A model generated the notes under the pieces. The model searched no databases and was not told the origin of the DNA. It was given only the letters and a program-made list of their open reading frames with translations. Position numbers and translations under genes: made by a program. This document shows, piece by piece, positions 25,094-33,134 of a stretch of DNA of 64,000 nt. The stretch spans positions 1 through 64,000 of the forward strand of contig JAKSTI010000004.1 in the NCBI GenBank assembly GCA_024402665.1, read 5' to 3'. The stretch comes from Treponema sp. (lineage in GTDB: Bacteria > Spirochaetota > Spirochaetia > Treponematales > Treponemataceae). Each line of letters opens with the position of its first letter. The stretch's first letter is position 1.

Positions 25094-25774
25094 ATGATTA
25101 AAATTAACGGAAGACGTGTTGTCATGTCATTGTTTGGCGTAATTATTTGCGCTATTGCTGTTGGAATTTTCAAAATTGCAGCTCTTGGTGTTGATCCTTT
25201 CCAGTCTTTGATGAGTGGTTTGGATCAGCTTATTCCAATTGAATTTGGAACTTTATATGTTATTGTAAATGTCATTTTACTTTTGTTCAGTCTTATTGTA
25301 GACAGGCATAACATTGGTATTGCAACATTTATCAATTTATTCCTTCTTGGTTATATTACACAGTTCACTTATGAATGGCTTCAGACTTGGATTATTGATC
25401 CTAATCTGATTGTAAGATTTGTTTGTCTTATTATTGGAATTGTAATCATTTGTTTTGGTTCTGCTTTCTATATGACTGCTGATCTTGGTGTTTCTACTTA
25501 TGATGCTGTTGCAATTGTAATGGCTTATAAATGGAAGCTTGGAAAATTCAAGTACATTCGTATCTGTACAGACGTAGTTTGTGTAATCCTTGGTATTACA
25601 ATTTTCATCATTGGTGGTGGAACCTGGGGTGCTGTACCAACAATCGTAGGTGCGGGAACAATTATTACTGCTTTCTTTATGGGCCCACTTATTGAATTCT
25701 TCAATGAAAAAGTTGCCCGTCCATTCCTGGCAAAAGGAAAGTCAGCTGATACTGAAACTACTTCTGCTGAATAA
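25094..25774 (+). CDS. YczE/YitT-like integral membrane protein
   Basis: 226 residues with about six transmembrane helices. It carries ALGVDPFQSLMSGL and DLGVSTYDAVAIV, the paired re-entrant motifs of the YczE/YyaS family. Function is unknown; family members lie near regulators and surfactant genes. A TTG at 25076 is possible but the ATG at 25094 is preferred. There is no ribosome binding site, and TATAAC ends exactly 6 nt before the ATG, which suggests a leaderless transcript. Confidence 0.82.
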   Translation: MIKINGRRVVMSLFGVIICAIAVGIFKIAALGVDPFQSLMSGLDQLIPIEFGTLYVIVNVILLLFSLIVDRHNIGIATFINLFLLGYITQFTYEWLQTWIIDPNLIVRFVCLIIGIVIICFGSAFYMTADLGVSTYDAVAIVMAYKWKLGKFKYIRICTDVVCVILGITIFIIGGGTWGAVPTIVGAGTIITAFFMGPLIEFFNEKVARPFLAKGKSADTETTSAE

Positions 25775-25776
25775 TC

Positions 25777-28332
25777 TTATACATTAAAAACTTTCTGGGC
25801 ATACTTTACGGTTTCCATTGCGTCTTTACCGTAAGCGTCTGCCCCAATCATATCGGCATATTCTTGTGTGAGAACAGCTCCACCAACGCAAACTTTGCAC
25901 CATGGGGCTTTTTCACGCAACTGCTTGATTGTTTCTGCCATTGCTGGAACTGTTGTTGTCATAAGAGCACTTAATCCTACAAGCTGAATGTTTTCTTTTA
26001 CTACAGTTTCTACAATCAGTTCTGGTGGAACATCTTTTCCTAAATCAATTACCTGGAAACTATAATTTTCAAGAAGAACTTTTACAATGTTTTTGCCAAT
26101 GTCGTGAATGTCACCTTTTACAGTTGCAATTACAATTGTTCCTTTTGGCGCTTCCTTTTTTCCAGATTTATCAAGGTCATCTTTAATAACAGCAAATGCA
26201 GATTTTGCCGCTTCAGCACTCATTAATAACTGAGGAAGATATACTTTCTTTTCTTCAAAACCTTTTCCTACTACATCAAGGGCTGGAATAATATAATTGT
26301 TAATAATTTCCATTGAAGAAGTTTTTTCTAAAAGGATTTTAGTTTCTTTTTCTGCAGCGTCCTTCATCCCTTTTGTAATGGCATATTTTAATCCCGATTT
26401 TTCTGTAGCAGTCTGGTTTGCCGAACTACTTGAGCCAGTTGGGGAACTGTTTGTGACCGGAATAATACCAGAAGAGGCAGACAGAACTGCATTTGCCGCA
26501 GCCTGAGCCATTGCCTGATTTTTCTGAAGTTCTTCTTCATTCATTTTTTCTGCAAACTGGATGTAATTTAAACACTGTGGATCATAGCCAGAAAGAGTGC
26601 AGAAACAAGTCCAGGCCTTCATCATTTCTTTTGCATTTGGATTCATGATTGCGGCACTTAAACCGTTTTGCATTGCCATTGTAAAAAAGATAGATGTAAT
26701 CTGTTCTCTAAGTGGCAGACCAAAAGAAACGTTTGAAACTCCAAGAATTGTATTTCCTTTTTTTACATCTTTAACGTATTTTACAGTCTGAAGAGTAGCC
26801 AGTGCAGCTTTGTCATCAGAACTTACAGACATAGCAAGAGGGTCAATAATGATATCTTTCTGGGAAATTCCGTATTCAGCTGCAGTTTTGTAAAGTTTTT
26901 CTACAATTGCAATTCTGCCTTCTGCTGTTTCTGGAATGCCCTGTTCGTCTAAAGTTAATGAAACAACAATTCCACCGTATTTTTTTACAAGAGGGAATAT
27001 TGCTTTCATGATTTCTTCTTTGCCGTTTACTGAGTTGATTAATGGCTTTCCGTTATAAAGACGAAGTGCCTTTTCCATTGCAACTGGATCAGAAGTATCA
27101 ATCTGTAAAGGAAGGTCTGTAACACTTTGAAGTTCTTTCACAACTCTTTCCATCATTGCTACTTCATCAATTTCTGGAAGCCCAACGTTTACATCAAGAA
27201 CATGAGCGCCTTTATCTGCCTGTGTGATTCCTTCATTCAAAATATATGGAATATCGTTCTGACGTAAAGCTTCCTTGAACTTTTTCTTTCCTGTTGGATT
27301 AATTCGTTCTCCAATTAAAACTGGTGCATTTCCAAAGAACACTGCTTTTGTACATGAACTTATGATAGAAAGATTTTTGTCTTCAGGATAAGCGGCCTTT
27401 ATAGAACCATCTTTTTCGCATTTTCGGATTTTTTCACTAAGCAATCTGATGTGTTCTGGAGTAGTTCCACAGCATCCCCCTGCTACAAGAGCACCTTGTT
27501 TTGCAAAATCGCATACTAAATCAGAAAATTCTTCAGGATCAACATCATAAACTGTTTTTCCGTTTTCACTTCTTGGAAGCCCCGCATTTGGTTTTACAAT
27601 TACAGGGAGGCTTGAAAATTTAAGAAGCTTTTCAACAATAGGCTTCATCTGTTCTGGACCAAGGCTGCAGTTTAATCCAAGGGCAGTAACTCCAAGTCCT
27701 TCAAGAACACTAACCATAACTTCCGGACCAGAACCTGTAAGAGATTTTTCACTCTGGTCATAAACTGTTGTGGTGAAAATTGGAACTGTAACGCCTGTTT
27801 CTTCCATAGCTTCTTTTGCGGCAATAATTGCGGCCTTTGCTTCATAAACATCGTTCATTGTTTCAATTACAATTAAATCAACTGGCTGTTTAAGAGCAAT
27901 GCGGAAGGTTTTCTTAAAAAGGGTAACTGCGCTTTCAAAAGAAAGGTCTCCTAATGGTTCAAGAAGTTTTCCGCATGAACCAATATCAAAGGCAATAAAA
28001 TGAGGCTGGCTGCTGTTTGGATTAGATTTTTCTGCTTCAATTTTATTGCGGGCTTCAACAGCATTTTCTACTGCCGCAGTAATGATTTTTTCAAGAGAAT
28101 AAGTCTGGATTCCTGTAAACTTTGTTTCAAAAGCACCGAAAGTGTTTGTATTTACAATGTTGGAACCGCTTTTATAGTAAGAATAGTTTAAGTCAATAAT
28201 TGCTTCTTTGTGATCAATATTCCAGTTTTCAGGAAGTTCACCTGGCTGTAATCCTTTTTCCTGAAGAACAGAACCAGTCCCGCCATCAAAAATGAGAACC
28301 TGTTTTCCTAAATATTCTTTAATATCGCGCAT
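25777..28332 (-). CDS. metH: Cobalamin-dependent methionine synthase without reactivation domain
   Basis: 851 residues. The homocysteine-binding barrel comes first, with zinc-ligand motifs GLNCSLGPEQM and VAGGCCGTTPEH. The pterin-binding domain (IGERINPTGKKKFKEAL, VLDVNVGLPEIDE) follows, then a helical cap and the B12-binding domain (GDIHDIGKNIV with the cobalt-coordinating His, VGLSALMTTT, VCVGGAVLT). It stops there, lacking the about 330-residue S-adenosylmethionine reactivation domain of E. coli MetH. That role is supplied by the separate upstream gene. A Ser/Thr-rich linker near residue 640 precedes the cap. The enzyme transfers methyl from methyl-tetrahydrofolate to homocysteine. Confidence 0.96.
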   Translation of the reverse strand: MRDIKEYLGKQVLIFDGGTGSVLQEKGLQPGELPENWNIDHKEAIIDLNYSYYKSGSNIVNTNTFGAFETKFTGIQTYSLEKIITAAVENAVEARNKIEAEKSNPNSSQPHFIAFDIGSCGKLLEPLGDLSFESAVTLFKKTFRIALKQPVDLIVIETMNDVYEAKAAIIAAKEAMEETGVTVPIFTTTVYDQSEKSLTGSGPEVMVSVLEGLGVTALGLNCSLGPEQMKPIVEKLLKFSSLPVIVKPNAGLPRSENGKTVYDVDPEEFSDLVCDFAKQGALVAGGCCGTTPEHIRLLSEKIRKCEKDGSIKAAYPEDKNLSIISSCTKAVFFGNAPVLIGERINPTGKKKFKEALRQNDIPYILNEGITQADKGAHVLDVNVGLPEIDEVAMMERVVKELQSVTDLPLQIDTSDPVAMEKALRLYNGKPLINSVNGKEEIMKAIFPLVKKYGGIVVSLTLDEQGIPETAEGRIAIVEKLYKTAAEYGISQKDIIIDPLAMSVSSDDKAALATLQTVKYVKDVKKGNTILGVSNVSFGLPLREQITSIFFTMAMQNGLSAAIMNPNAKEMMKAWTCFCTLSGYDPQCLNYIQFAEKMNEEELQKNQAMAQAAANAVLSASSGIIPVTNSSPTGSSSSANQTATEKSGLKYAITKGMKDAAEKETKILLEKTSSMEIINNYIIPALDVVGKGFEEKKVYLPQLLMSAEAAKSAFAVIKDDLDKSGKKEAPKGTIVIATVKGDIHDIGKNIVKVLLENYSFQVIDLGKDVPPELIVETVVKENIQLVGLSALMTTTVPAMAETIKQLREKAPWCKVCVGGAVLTQEYADMIGADAYGKDAMETVKYAQKVFNV

Positions 28333-28341
28333 ATTTTATCC

Positions 28342-28980
28342 TTACTTTTTAATTTCTTTATAACAGCCCACAAATGCGGTAACCGATTTTTCTGGAGCCA
28401 TAATCAATGTGTCCATTAATGTTAGTCCGATTTTTTTACTGCAGTCAAGAACTTTGAAGAACAACTTTTGTGTTTCTAAAGGAACATCTGCAAAGCCTGG
28501 ACTAAAGCGGTTTTTTACAGAAAATCCTTCTTCAAAAGCCTGCTGCTTTATAATATCACAAATCTGGTTGCAATACTCTTCTATGAACATTGCTCCTGTT
28601 GAATGCATAATCACTGCTTTTACAGGATCAAGTTTCTGCATTTTCTGAATCTGCTGATCAATTTTTGGTCCTAAGGTTGCAGCAAAAAGATAAATAGAAC
28701 TGCAATCCCTAAGAAAACGTGAGAGCTCTTTACTCTGAACCTGATAATCTGAAAAATAAAGAACATCGCCTTCAATTTTCAAAGGGTAGCATACATAAAC
28801 AGCCTGAGGAGTAATCAGATTTTGCAGTTCAGGAACAATCTGTTTTACCAAAAGACGTACATCATCATCAAGCTCTGTGCGGTCTTTTAAACCATAACCC
28901 ATATATCTGAAAACTTCCGGATAGTCAGGAGTGAGTTCAAGAGGATTTCCTTTATGTGTAAAAACAGAAGAATATGTCAT
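28342..28980 (-). CDS. Stand-alone methionine synthase reactivation-domain protein
   Basis: 212 residues, related to the vitamin-B12-dependent methionine synthase activation domain, which re-methylates oxidised cob(II)alamin using S-adenosylmethionine. Visible features are FRYMGY near the N-terminus, IYLFAATLGPKIDQQIQKMQKLDPVKAVIMHSTGAMFIEEYCNQ and KNRFSPGFADVPLETQKLFF, the last matching the RxxPGY-type motif. It lies between metF and metH with gaps of only 3 and 9 bases. A split domain is known in other MetH systems such as Thermotoga. Confidence 0.88.
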   Translation of the reverse strand: MTYSSVFTHKGNPLELTPDYPEVFRYMGYGLKDRTELDDDVRLLVKQIVPELQNLITPQAVYVCYPLKIEGDVLYFSDYQVQSKELSRFLRDCSSIYLFAATLGPKIDQQIQKMQKLDPVKAVIMHSTGAMFIEEYCNQICDIIKQQAFEEGFSVKNRFSPGFADVPLETQKLFFKVLDCSKKIGLTLMDTLIMAPEKSVTAFVGCYKEIKK

Positions 28981-28983
28981 TAA

Positions 28984-29844
28984 CTATTTTACGATGTAAG
29001 AGAGATTTTCAAGGATTTTCTTTGCAACTTCAGGTTTGTTCATAGAATAGATATGAACGTGATTAATTCCATTTGCAAACAAATCTATTACCTGATCTGT
29101 GGCATAAGCAATTCCAGCCTGAGTCATAGCATCGTTATCATCACCAAAACGGTCTGCAATAGACTTAAAGCGTGGTGGCAGACAACAACCAGAAAGTTTT
29201 GTAATGCGTGGAATCTGTTTTGCACTAGTTACAGGCATAATTCCAGGAATGATTGGAAGATCAATTCCGTGCATCTTAAGTTTATATAAATAGCTGTAAA
29301 GAATATTGTTGTCAAAGAACATCTGAGTTGTAAGGAATTCACATCCGGCATCAATTTTCTTTTTCATATTTTCAATATCATCATTCTGATTTGCAGAGTC
29401 TGGGTGTCCTTCTGGGTAACAAGCCCCACCAATACAAAATCCGCCAAAATCTTTTATTTCCTGAGCAAGGTCGCTGGCATATCTGTAATCAAGATTATCT
29501 GTTGCCATACCTTCTGGAATATCACCACGAAGAGCAAGAATGTTTTCAATTCCGGCATCTCTTAATTTTACTAACTGGGAATGAACTGTTTCTTTTGTTG
29601 AAGAAATACATGAAAGGTGAGCAAGTGCAGTTACTCCTTTTTTCTGAAGGTTTTCTGCAATTGAAACAGTATAACTGCTTGTTCCGCCACCTGCCCCATA
29701 AGTAACGCTCATAAATGAAGGTTTAAGATTTGCAATTTCTACAACTGCTTTTTCTACTGCATCATAAGCGGCATCAGTTTTTGGAGGGAATACTTCAATT
29801 GAGATTGAAGGAGTTGTCTGTTTTAAGATTTCACTGATTTTCAT
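28984..29844 (-). CDS. metF: 5,10-methylenetetrahydrofolate reductase
   Basis: 286 residues with SIEVFPPKTD near the N-terminus, FMSVTYGAGGGTSSYTVSIA, ALAHLSCIS, ILALRGDIPEG, GGACYPEGHPDS (the FAD and folate site), FLTTQMFFDN and PIIPGIMPVTSAKQI. All are standard MetF motifs. The enzyme makes methyl-tetrahydrofolate for MetH and is the first gene of the metF-reactivase-metH operon. Its promoter must lie in the very short region shared with the divergent B12 transporter. No cobalamin riboswitch fits there. Confidence 0.96.
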   Translation of the reverse strand: MKISEILKQTTPSISIEVFPPKTDAAYDAVEKAVVEIANLKPSFMSVTYGAGGGTSSYTVSIAENLQKKGVTALAHLSCISSTKETVHSQLVKLRDAGIENILALRGDIPEGMATDNLDYRYASDLAQEIKDFGGFCIGGACYPEGHPDSANQNDDIENMKKKIDAGCEFLTTQMFFDNNILYSYLYKLKMHGIDLPIIPGIMPVTSAKQIPRITKLSGCCLPPRFKSIADRFGDDNDAMTQAGIAYATDQVIDLFANGINHVHIYSMNKPEVAKKILENLSYIVK

Positions 29845-29872
29845 TTAACATTCCTTAAAAATTTTGTATAAT
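29844..29872 (+). promoter_or_regulatory. Promoter of the B12 transporter operon, compatible with a leaderless mRNA
   Basis: TTTAAC (29844-29849), a 17-nt spacer and TATAAT (29867-29872). The ATG of the binding-protein gene begins after exactly 6 more bases, where transcription itself would start. The -35 element overlaps the start codon of the divergent metF. Confidence 0.6.
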
Positions 29873-29878
29873 TATAGT

Positions 29879-30772
29879 ATGAATACAATTTTTAATAAAT
29901 GTAAATTTGTAAAAGTATTATTTTTTTTAAGTATAATTTCAAATGGTTTGATTTGGGCCCAGTCTTTTCCTGTTTCTGTGAAGGATGGCAAGGGTAATAA
30001 AGTTGTTGCAGCTGCCAGACCAGAAAGAATTATTTCTCTTGGGGCTGCTTCCACAGAAATCCTTTATGCAGTAGGAGCTGAAAATCAGATTGCTGCTGTT
30101 TCAAATGTTTCTAACTATCCTGAAGAAGCAATGGATCTTCCACAAATTGGTGATTTTGGTATGGCGCCAATCAGTGTAGAAAAACTTCTTTCTTATGAAC
30201 CTGATTTAGTAATTTTATACAGCGGAATGCATGATTATCTTATTCCGTCTTTAGATAAATATAAAATCCCTTATTATGTGTCTGACGCAACTTCTGTTGA
30301 AAGCGTAATTGCAGAAATCAAGGCGATTGCAATTTTAACTGGTCATAAAAAAACTGGTGAAAGTCTTGAAAAAAGATACAGAGAAGTTCTTAAGACAATT
30401 AAAAAACAAAAGCGTTCTAAAGTTTGCACTGTTTACTGGGAAGTATGGAATAATCCATATATGAGTGCAGGAAAACAGTCTTTTATTAATGATGTGATTA
30501 AAATTGCAGGCGGAAAAAACATTTTTGGTGATGTAGAGCAGGGGTATCCTGTTGTAAGCGAAGAAACAATTATTGCATCCAGTCCAGATGTTATTTTGAT
30601 TCCTGGTGATAACTTTATTTCTGCAGATTCCGTAAAAGCAAGAAAAGGATGGGCAGATATTTCTGCTGTTAAAAATGACAAAGTAATCATCTTTAATGCA
30701 GATATTTATACCCGCGCCGGTCCAAGAATTTTTGATGCGATTCTTGAACTGAATGACATTTTGTATAACTAA
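29879..30772 (+). CDS. btuF: Vitamin B12 ABC transporter substrate-binding protein (BtuF-like)
   Basis: About 297 residues. A signal peptide (about residues 1-25) precedes a class III binding protein with PERIISLGAASTEILYAVGAENQIAAVSNVSNYPEEA (the BtuF start), a long connecting helix, and WEVWNNPYMSAGKQSFINDVIKIAGGKNIF, then VSEETIIASSPDVILIPGD. Proteins with this signature bind cobalamin or iron complexes; pairing with metF/metH across the divergent promoter favours B12. No lipobox Cys is visible. The ATG at 29879 is chosen because it begins 6 nt after TATAAT. Confidence 0.82.
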   Translation: MNTIFNKCKFVKVLFFLSIISNGLIWAQSFPVSVKDGKGNKVVAAARPERIISLGAASTEILYAVGAENQIAAVSNVSNYPEEAMDLPQIGDFGMAPISVEKLLSYEPDLVILYSGMHDYLIPSLDKYKIPYYVSDATSVESVIAEIKAIAILTGHKKTGESLEKRYREVLKTIKKQKRSKVCTVYWEVWNNPYMSAGKQSFINDVIKIAGGKNIFGDVEQGYPVVSEETIIASSPDVILIPGDNFISADSVKARKGWADISAVKNDKVIIFNADIYTRAGPRIFDAILELNDILYN

Positions 30773-30777
30773 AAAAA

Positions 30778-31770
30778 ATGAATAAAACTTTTCAAAAAAT
30801 CCTGTTTATTCTCTTAATGTTTTTTGTCCTGATTGGGCTTGTGATTTTTGCTCTTTTTTCTGGGGCTGAAAAAGTGAGTCTTTCTGCTTTTTTTGATGCC
30901 AGTCTTAAGCCTTATCAGAAAATCATTCTTTTTGATATCCGTCTGCCTCGTATTCTGCTTTGTCTTTTGTGTGGCGTTTTACTAGGTGGATGTGGCGCAG
31001 TTTTTCAGGGATTCTTCAGAAATCCTCTTGCCGATTCAGGTATTCTTGGAATTTCTTCCGGGGCAACTTTAGGTGCAATTGCTGGTGGAATGATTCCATT
31101 TTTTGCAGATATTTCCTTTAAATTTTTAAGTCCCGTTTCTGTGTTTGCTTTTGCAGGGGGACTTGGGGCTGGTTTTTTAGTTTTTGTTTTATCTTTTGCA
31201 TTTAGAAAATCTTCCAGTGTTACGCTGCTTCTTACTGGAACTGCCCTTGGAACTTTCATTTCATCAATTTCTTCTTTTCTGATGCTGGCTGGTAAAAAAG
31301 AATTGCGTACAATTTTTGCCTGGACAATGGGAAGCTTTAATTCTAAAGGCTGGGATGATTTTTATTTTATCCTGATTCCATCCCTCCTGGCAGTTGCACT
31401 CCTTCTTGTTTGTGCCAGAAGCCTTGATGTTCTTGGCAGCGGTGAAACAACAGCCGTTTCTCTTGGATTAAATATTGGTCTTGTAAAATTCTTTGTTCTT
31501 ATTTCTGGAAGTCTTGCTACAGCCTGTGCCGTTTGTGGTGGAGGAATTATTTCTTTTGTAGGTCTGATTTCTCCTCATATTGTAAGAAAACTCTTTGGTA
31601 AAAGTCATAAGATTGTTATTCCATTAAGTATGGTCTGCGGTTCAGTTCTGCTTTTGTTTGCAGATACTTTATCCCGAATATTGATTGCTCCTTCTGAAAT
31701 TCCAGTTGGAATTATTACTGCGCTGATTGGAGTGCCATTTTTTATAATGGTTCTTCGTAAAGATTCGTAG
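30778..31770 (+). CDS. btuC: BtuC-type (FecCD family) ABC transporter permease
   Basis: 330 residues with about 10 transmembrane helices. FecCD/BtuC motifs include RLPRILLCLLCGVLLGGCGAVFQGFFRNPLADSGILGISSGA, TGTALGTFISSISSF and GGGIISFVGLISPHIVRKLFG, the last containing the coupling helix to the ATPase. It starts 5 bases after the binding-protein stop. It imports cobalamin (or possibly heme/siderophore) with its neighbours. Confidence 0.9.
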   Translation: MNKTFQKILFILLMFFVLIGLVIFALFSGAEKVSLSAFFDASLKPYQKIILFDIRLPRILLCLLCGVLLGGCGAVFQGFFRNPLADSGILGISSGATLGAIAGGMIPFFADISFKFLSPVSVFAFAGGLGAGFLVFVLSFAFRKSSSVTLLLTGTALGTFISSISSFLMLAGKKELRTIFAWTMGSFNSKGWDDFYFILIPSLLAVALLLVCARSLDVLGSGETTAVSLGLNIGLVKFFVLISGSLATACAVCGGGIISFVGLISPHIVRKLFGKSHKIVIPLSMVCGSVLLLFADTLSRILIAPSEIPVGIITALIGVPFFIMVLRKDS

Positions 31771-31800
31771 TTTTGGAGATTTCTAGATTTTGAGTTTTGT

Positions 31801-32598
31801 ATGGAGCAGAAAGTGTTTGAAGTAAAAGATTTGTGCGGTGCATGGAAAAATAAATCTGGCAGTAAAATCCCTGTATTCAGTAATGTTTCTTTTTGTCTTA
31901 AGCAGAATGGGATAAATGCATTATGCGGAATAAATGGCAGTGGTAAATCTACGCTGCTTTCTGTTTTAAGTGGGATTGCTCCAGATAATCTTGATTTTGC
32001 TGGCTGTGTGAAAATTGATGACAGTAATTTAAAGGATTTGTCTGTAAAAGAGCGGGCCAGAAAAATCTCGTTTCTTGTTCAGAAAGAAGAAAATGCCTGG
32101 GATATTACAGGCCGCAAACTTGTAGAAAATGGACGTTTTGTTTATGAAAAATGGTATGCCGGTTTAAGTAAAAATGATGTTTGTATTGTGGATCAGGTAA
32201 TTAATCTTCTTGGACTAAACGAACTAGAAAATAAAAAACTTTCCCAAATGTCTGGTGGCGAAGTTCAGCGCTTCCGTATTGCAAGATGTCTTGCTCAGGA
32301 AACTGATTATATTTTTTTAGATGAACCTCTTGCCGGTCTTGATTTGAATCATCAGAAAGAACTGATTGATCTTTTAAAACAGTTGTGTAATCAGGGAAAA
32401 ACAGTTTTACTTTCTATTCACGATGTAAACCTTGCTGCCAGATGTGCAGATAATCTTTTGTTCTTGAAAAAAGACAGATCTGGAATTTATACCGGCCCCG
32501 CAAAAGATTTAATGCAGCCTTCTGTTATTGAAGAAGTGTTTGGCAACGGCTTCCAACTATATTCTCATCCTGTTTCCGGAGTAAATCAAATTTTGTAA
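31801..32598 (+). CDS. btuD: BtuD-type ABC transporter ATP-binding protein
   Basis: 265 residues with Walker A GINGSGKST, Q-loop FLVQKEEN, signature MSGGEVQRFRIAR, Walker B YIFLDEPLAGLD and switch His LSIHDVN. The sequence is closest to FepC/BtuD ATPases. It is the last gene of the B12 uptake operon, which ends in the long palindrome at 32606-32816. Confidence 0.9.
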   Translation: MEQKVFEVKDLCGAWKNKSGSKIPVFSNVSFCLKQNGINALCGINGSGKSTLLSVLSGIAPDNLDFAGCVKIDDSNLKDLSVKERARKISFLVQKEENAWDITGRKLVENGRFVYEKWYAGLSKNDVCIVDQVINLLGLNELENKKLSQMSGGEVQRFRIARCLAQETDYIFLDEPLAGLDLNHQKELIDLLKQLCNQGKTVLLSIHDVNLAARCADNLLFLKKDRSGIYTGPAKDLMQPSVIEEVFGNGFQLYSHPVSGVNQIL

Positions 32599-32605
32599 AA
32601 CAGAT

Positions 32606-32816
32606 AAAAATATCCCTTCACGGACATTTAATAAATTAATTATAAAAATACGGGAAGGAAGGTAGTGACTGTCAAAAACACTCGCAGGACGGAATGATAG
32701 TTTCCATACCGTCATGCGCGTGTAGCGACGCTAGCTAGCGGTTTTGACAGTTACTAACTGACTGGTAGTATTTTTATATTTAAAAAAATCATTTATGTCC
32801 GTGAAGGGATATTTTT
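32606..32816. terminator. 22-bp perfect inverted repeat flanking an inserted foldback element
   Basis: AAAAATATCCCTTCACGGAC extended by AT (32606-32627) is perfectly complementary to 32795-32816, and T-rich sequence follows, so it resembles the terminator of the B12 operon. Its loop is occupied by the 130-bp foldback repeat, as if that element had inserted into the terminator. Confidence 0.7.
32645..32774 (+). repeat. Foldback (MITE-like) repeat element, copy 1
   Basis: 130 bp bounded by AAAATAC and GTATTTT, extended to TATAAAAATAC/GTATTTTTATA by the flanks. Internal inverted segments CTGTCAAAAAC and GTTTTGACAG flank the conserved core (CTCGCAGGACGGAATGATAG, TGTAGCGACGCTAG). Two other copies occur at 48623-48796 (inverted) and 56499-56565 (truncated). 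It encodes no protein. Confidence 0.85.
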
Positions 32817-32832
32817 TTAAAATTATTTACAA

Positions 32833-32893
32833 ACCTATTGACTAAGTAGGTAAATGGGTTTATATTGTCAATATACCTAGTTACTAGGTAGGT
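32833..32893 (+). promoter_or_regulatory. metN1 operon promoter with two ACCTA-N9-TAGGT operators
   Basis: TTGACT (32838-32843), a 17-nt spacer and TATATT (32861-32866). One 19-bp palindrome ACCTA-N9-TAGGT covers the -35 (32833-32851). A second (32875-32893), whose core ACCTAGTTACTAGGT is perfect, covers the transcription start. The same motif recurs at 36705-36723 and 40585-40603. Both palindromes also fit the T-N11-A pattern of LysR-type sites. Confidence 0.65.
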
Positions 32894-32921
32894 AATAAAC
32901 ATCTTACAAAAGGAGACATAA

Positions 32922-33002
32922 ATGCACACAGTTATTTATTTTGAAAAACTTGTTCGTGAAAATTTCAGAAACGGCGTCATGTCTTCTTGTTGTTGTCGCT
33001 AA
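32922..33002 (+). CDS. Leader peptide ending Cys-Cys-Cys-Arg, upstream of metNIQ1
   Basis: A 26-codon open frame with an excellent ribosome binding site (AGGAGACATAA before ATG). It starts MHTVIYFEKL and ends MSSCCCR-stop with three consecutive TGT codons. It lies between the promoter and metN1, followed by about 130 nt of hairpin-forming sequence. Poly-cysteine leader ORFs are known to sense cysteine availability through ribosome stalling upstream of sulfur-metabolism genes in mycobacteria. An analogous attenuator is inferred here. Not a shadow frame, as no other gene overlaps it. Confidence 0.65.
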   Translation: MHTVIYFEKLVRENFRNGVMSSCCCR

Positions 33003-33005
33003 CTG

Positions 33006-33121
33006 GGCTGAAAGTTCTTTAGCCTGAAAAATCCCAACAGATTTATTTTATTTTCATTATGCAGGACAGTGCTTTTATGGAATCACTGTGTCCTGTTAGG
33101 TCTATGTCATCATGACATTTT
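33006..33121 (+). promoter_or_regulatory. Structured leader between the Cys-rich peptide and metN1
   Basis: Three hairpins can be drawn. GGCTGAAAG/CTTTAGCC (33006-33024) begins 4 nt after the leader stop. AGGACAGTG/CACTGTGTCCT spans 33063-33094. ATGTC/GACAT (33104-33118) runs into TTTT directly before the metN1 ribosome binding site. CCAACAG (33034-33040) and CTGTTAGG (33093-33100) could form a competing pairing. These are candidate attenuation structures; folding has not been computed. Confidence 0.4.
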
Positions 33122-33134
33122 GAATGGAGTTTTT

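Noticed and set aside
29845..29878. Cobalamin riboswitch between metF and the B12 transporter
   Set aside because: Only 34 bases separate the two start codons; a cobalamin riboswitch needs about 200 nt and no B12-box-like sequence is seen.
32645..32774. Foldback element copy 1 as an S-box/SAM riboswitch for metN1
   Set aside because: It lies upstream of the metN1 promoter, the same sequence occurs at unrelated genes at 48.6 and 56.5 kb, and no SAM-riboswitch core was recognised.
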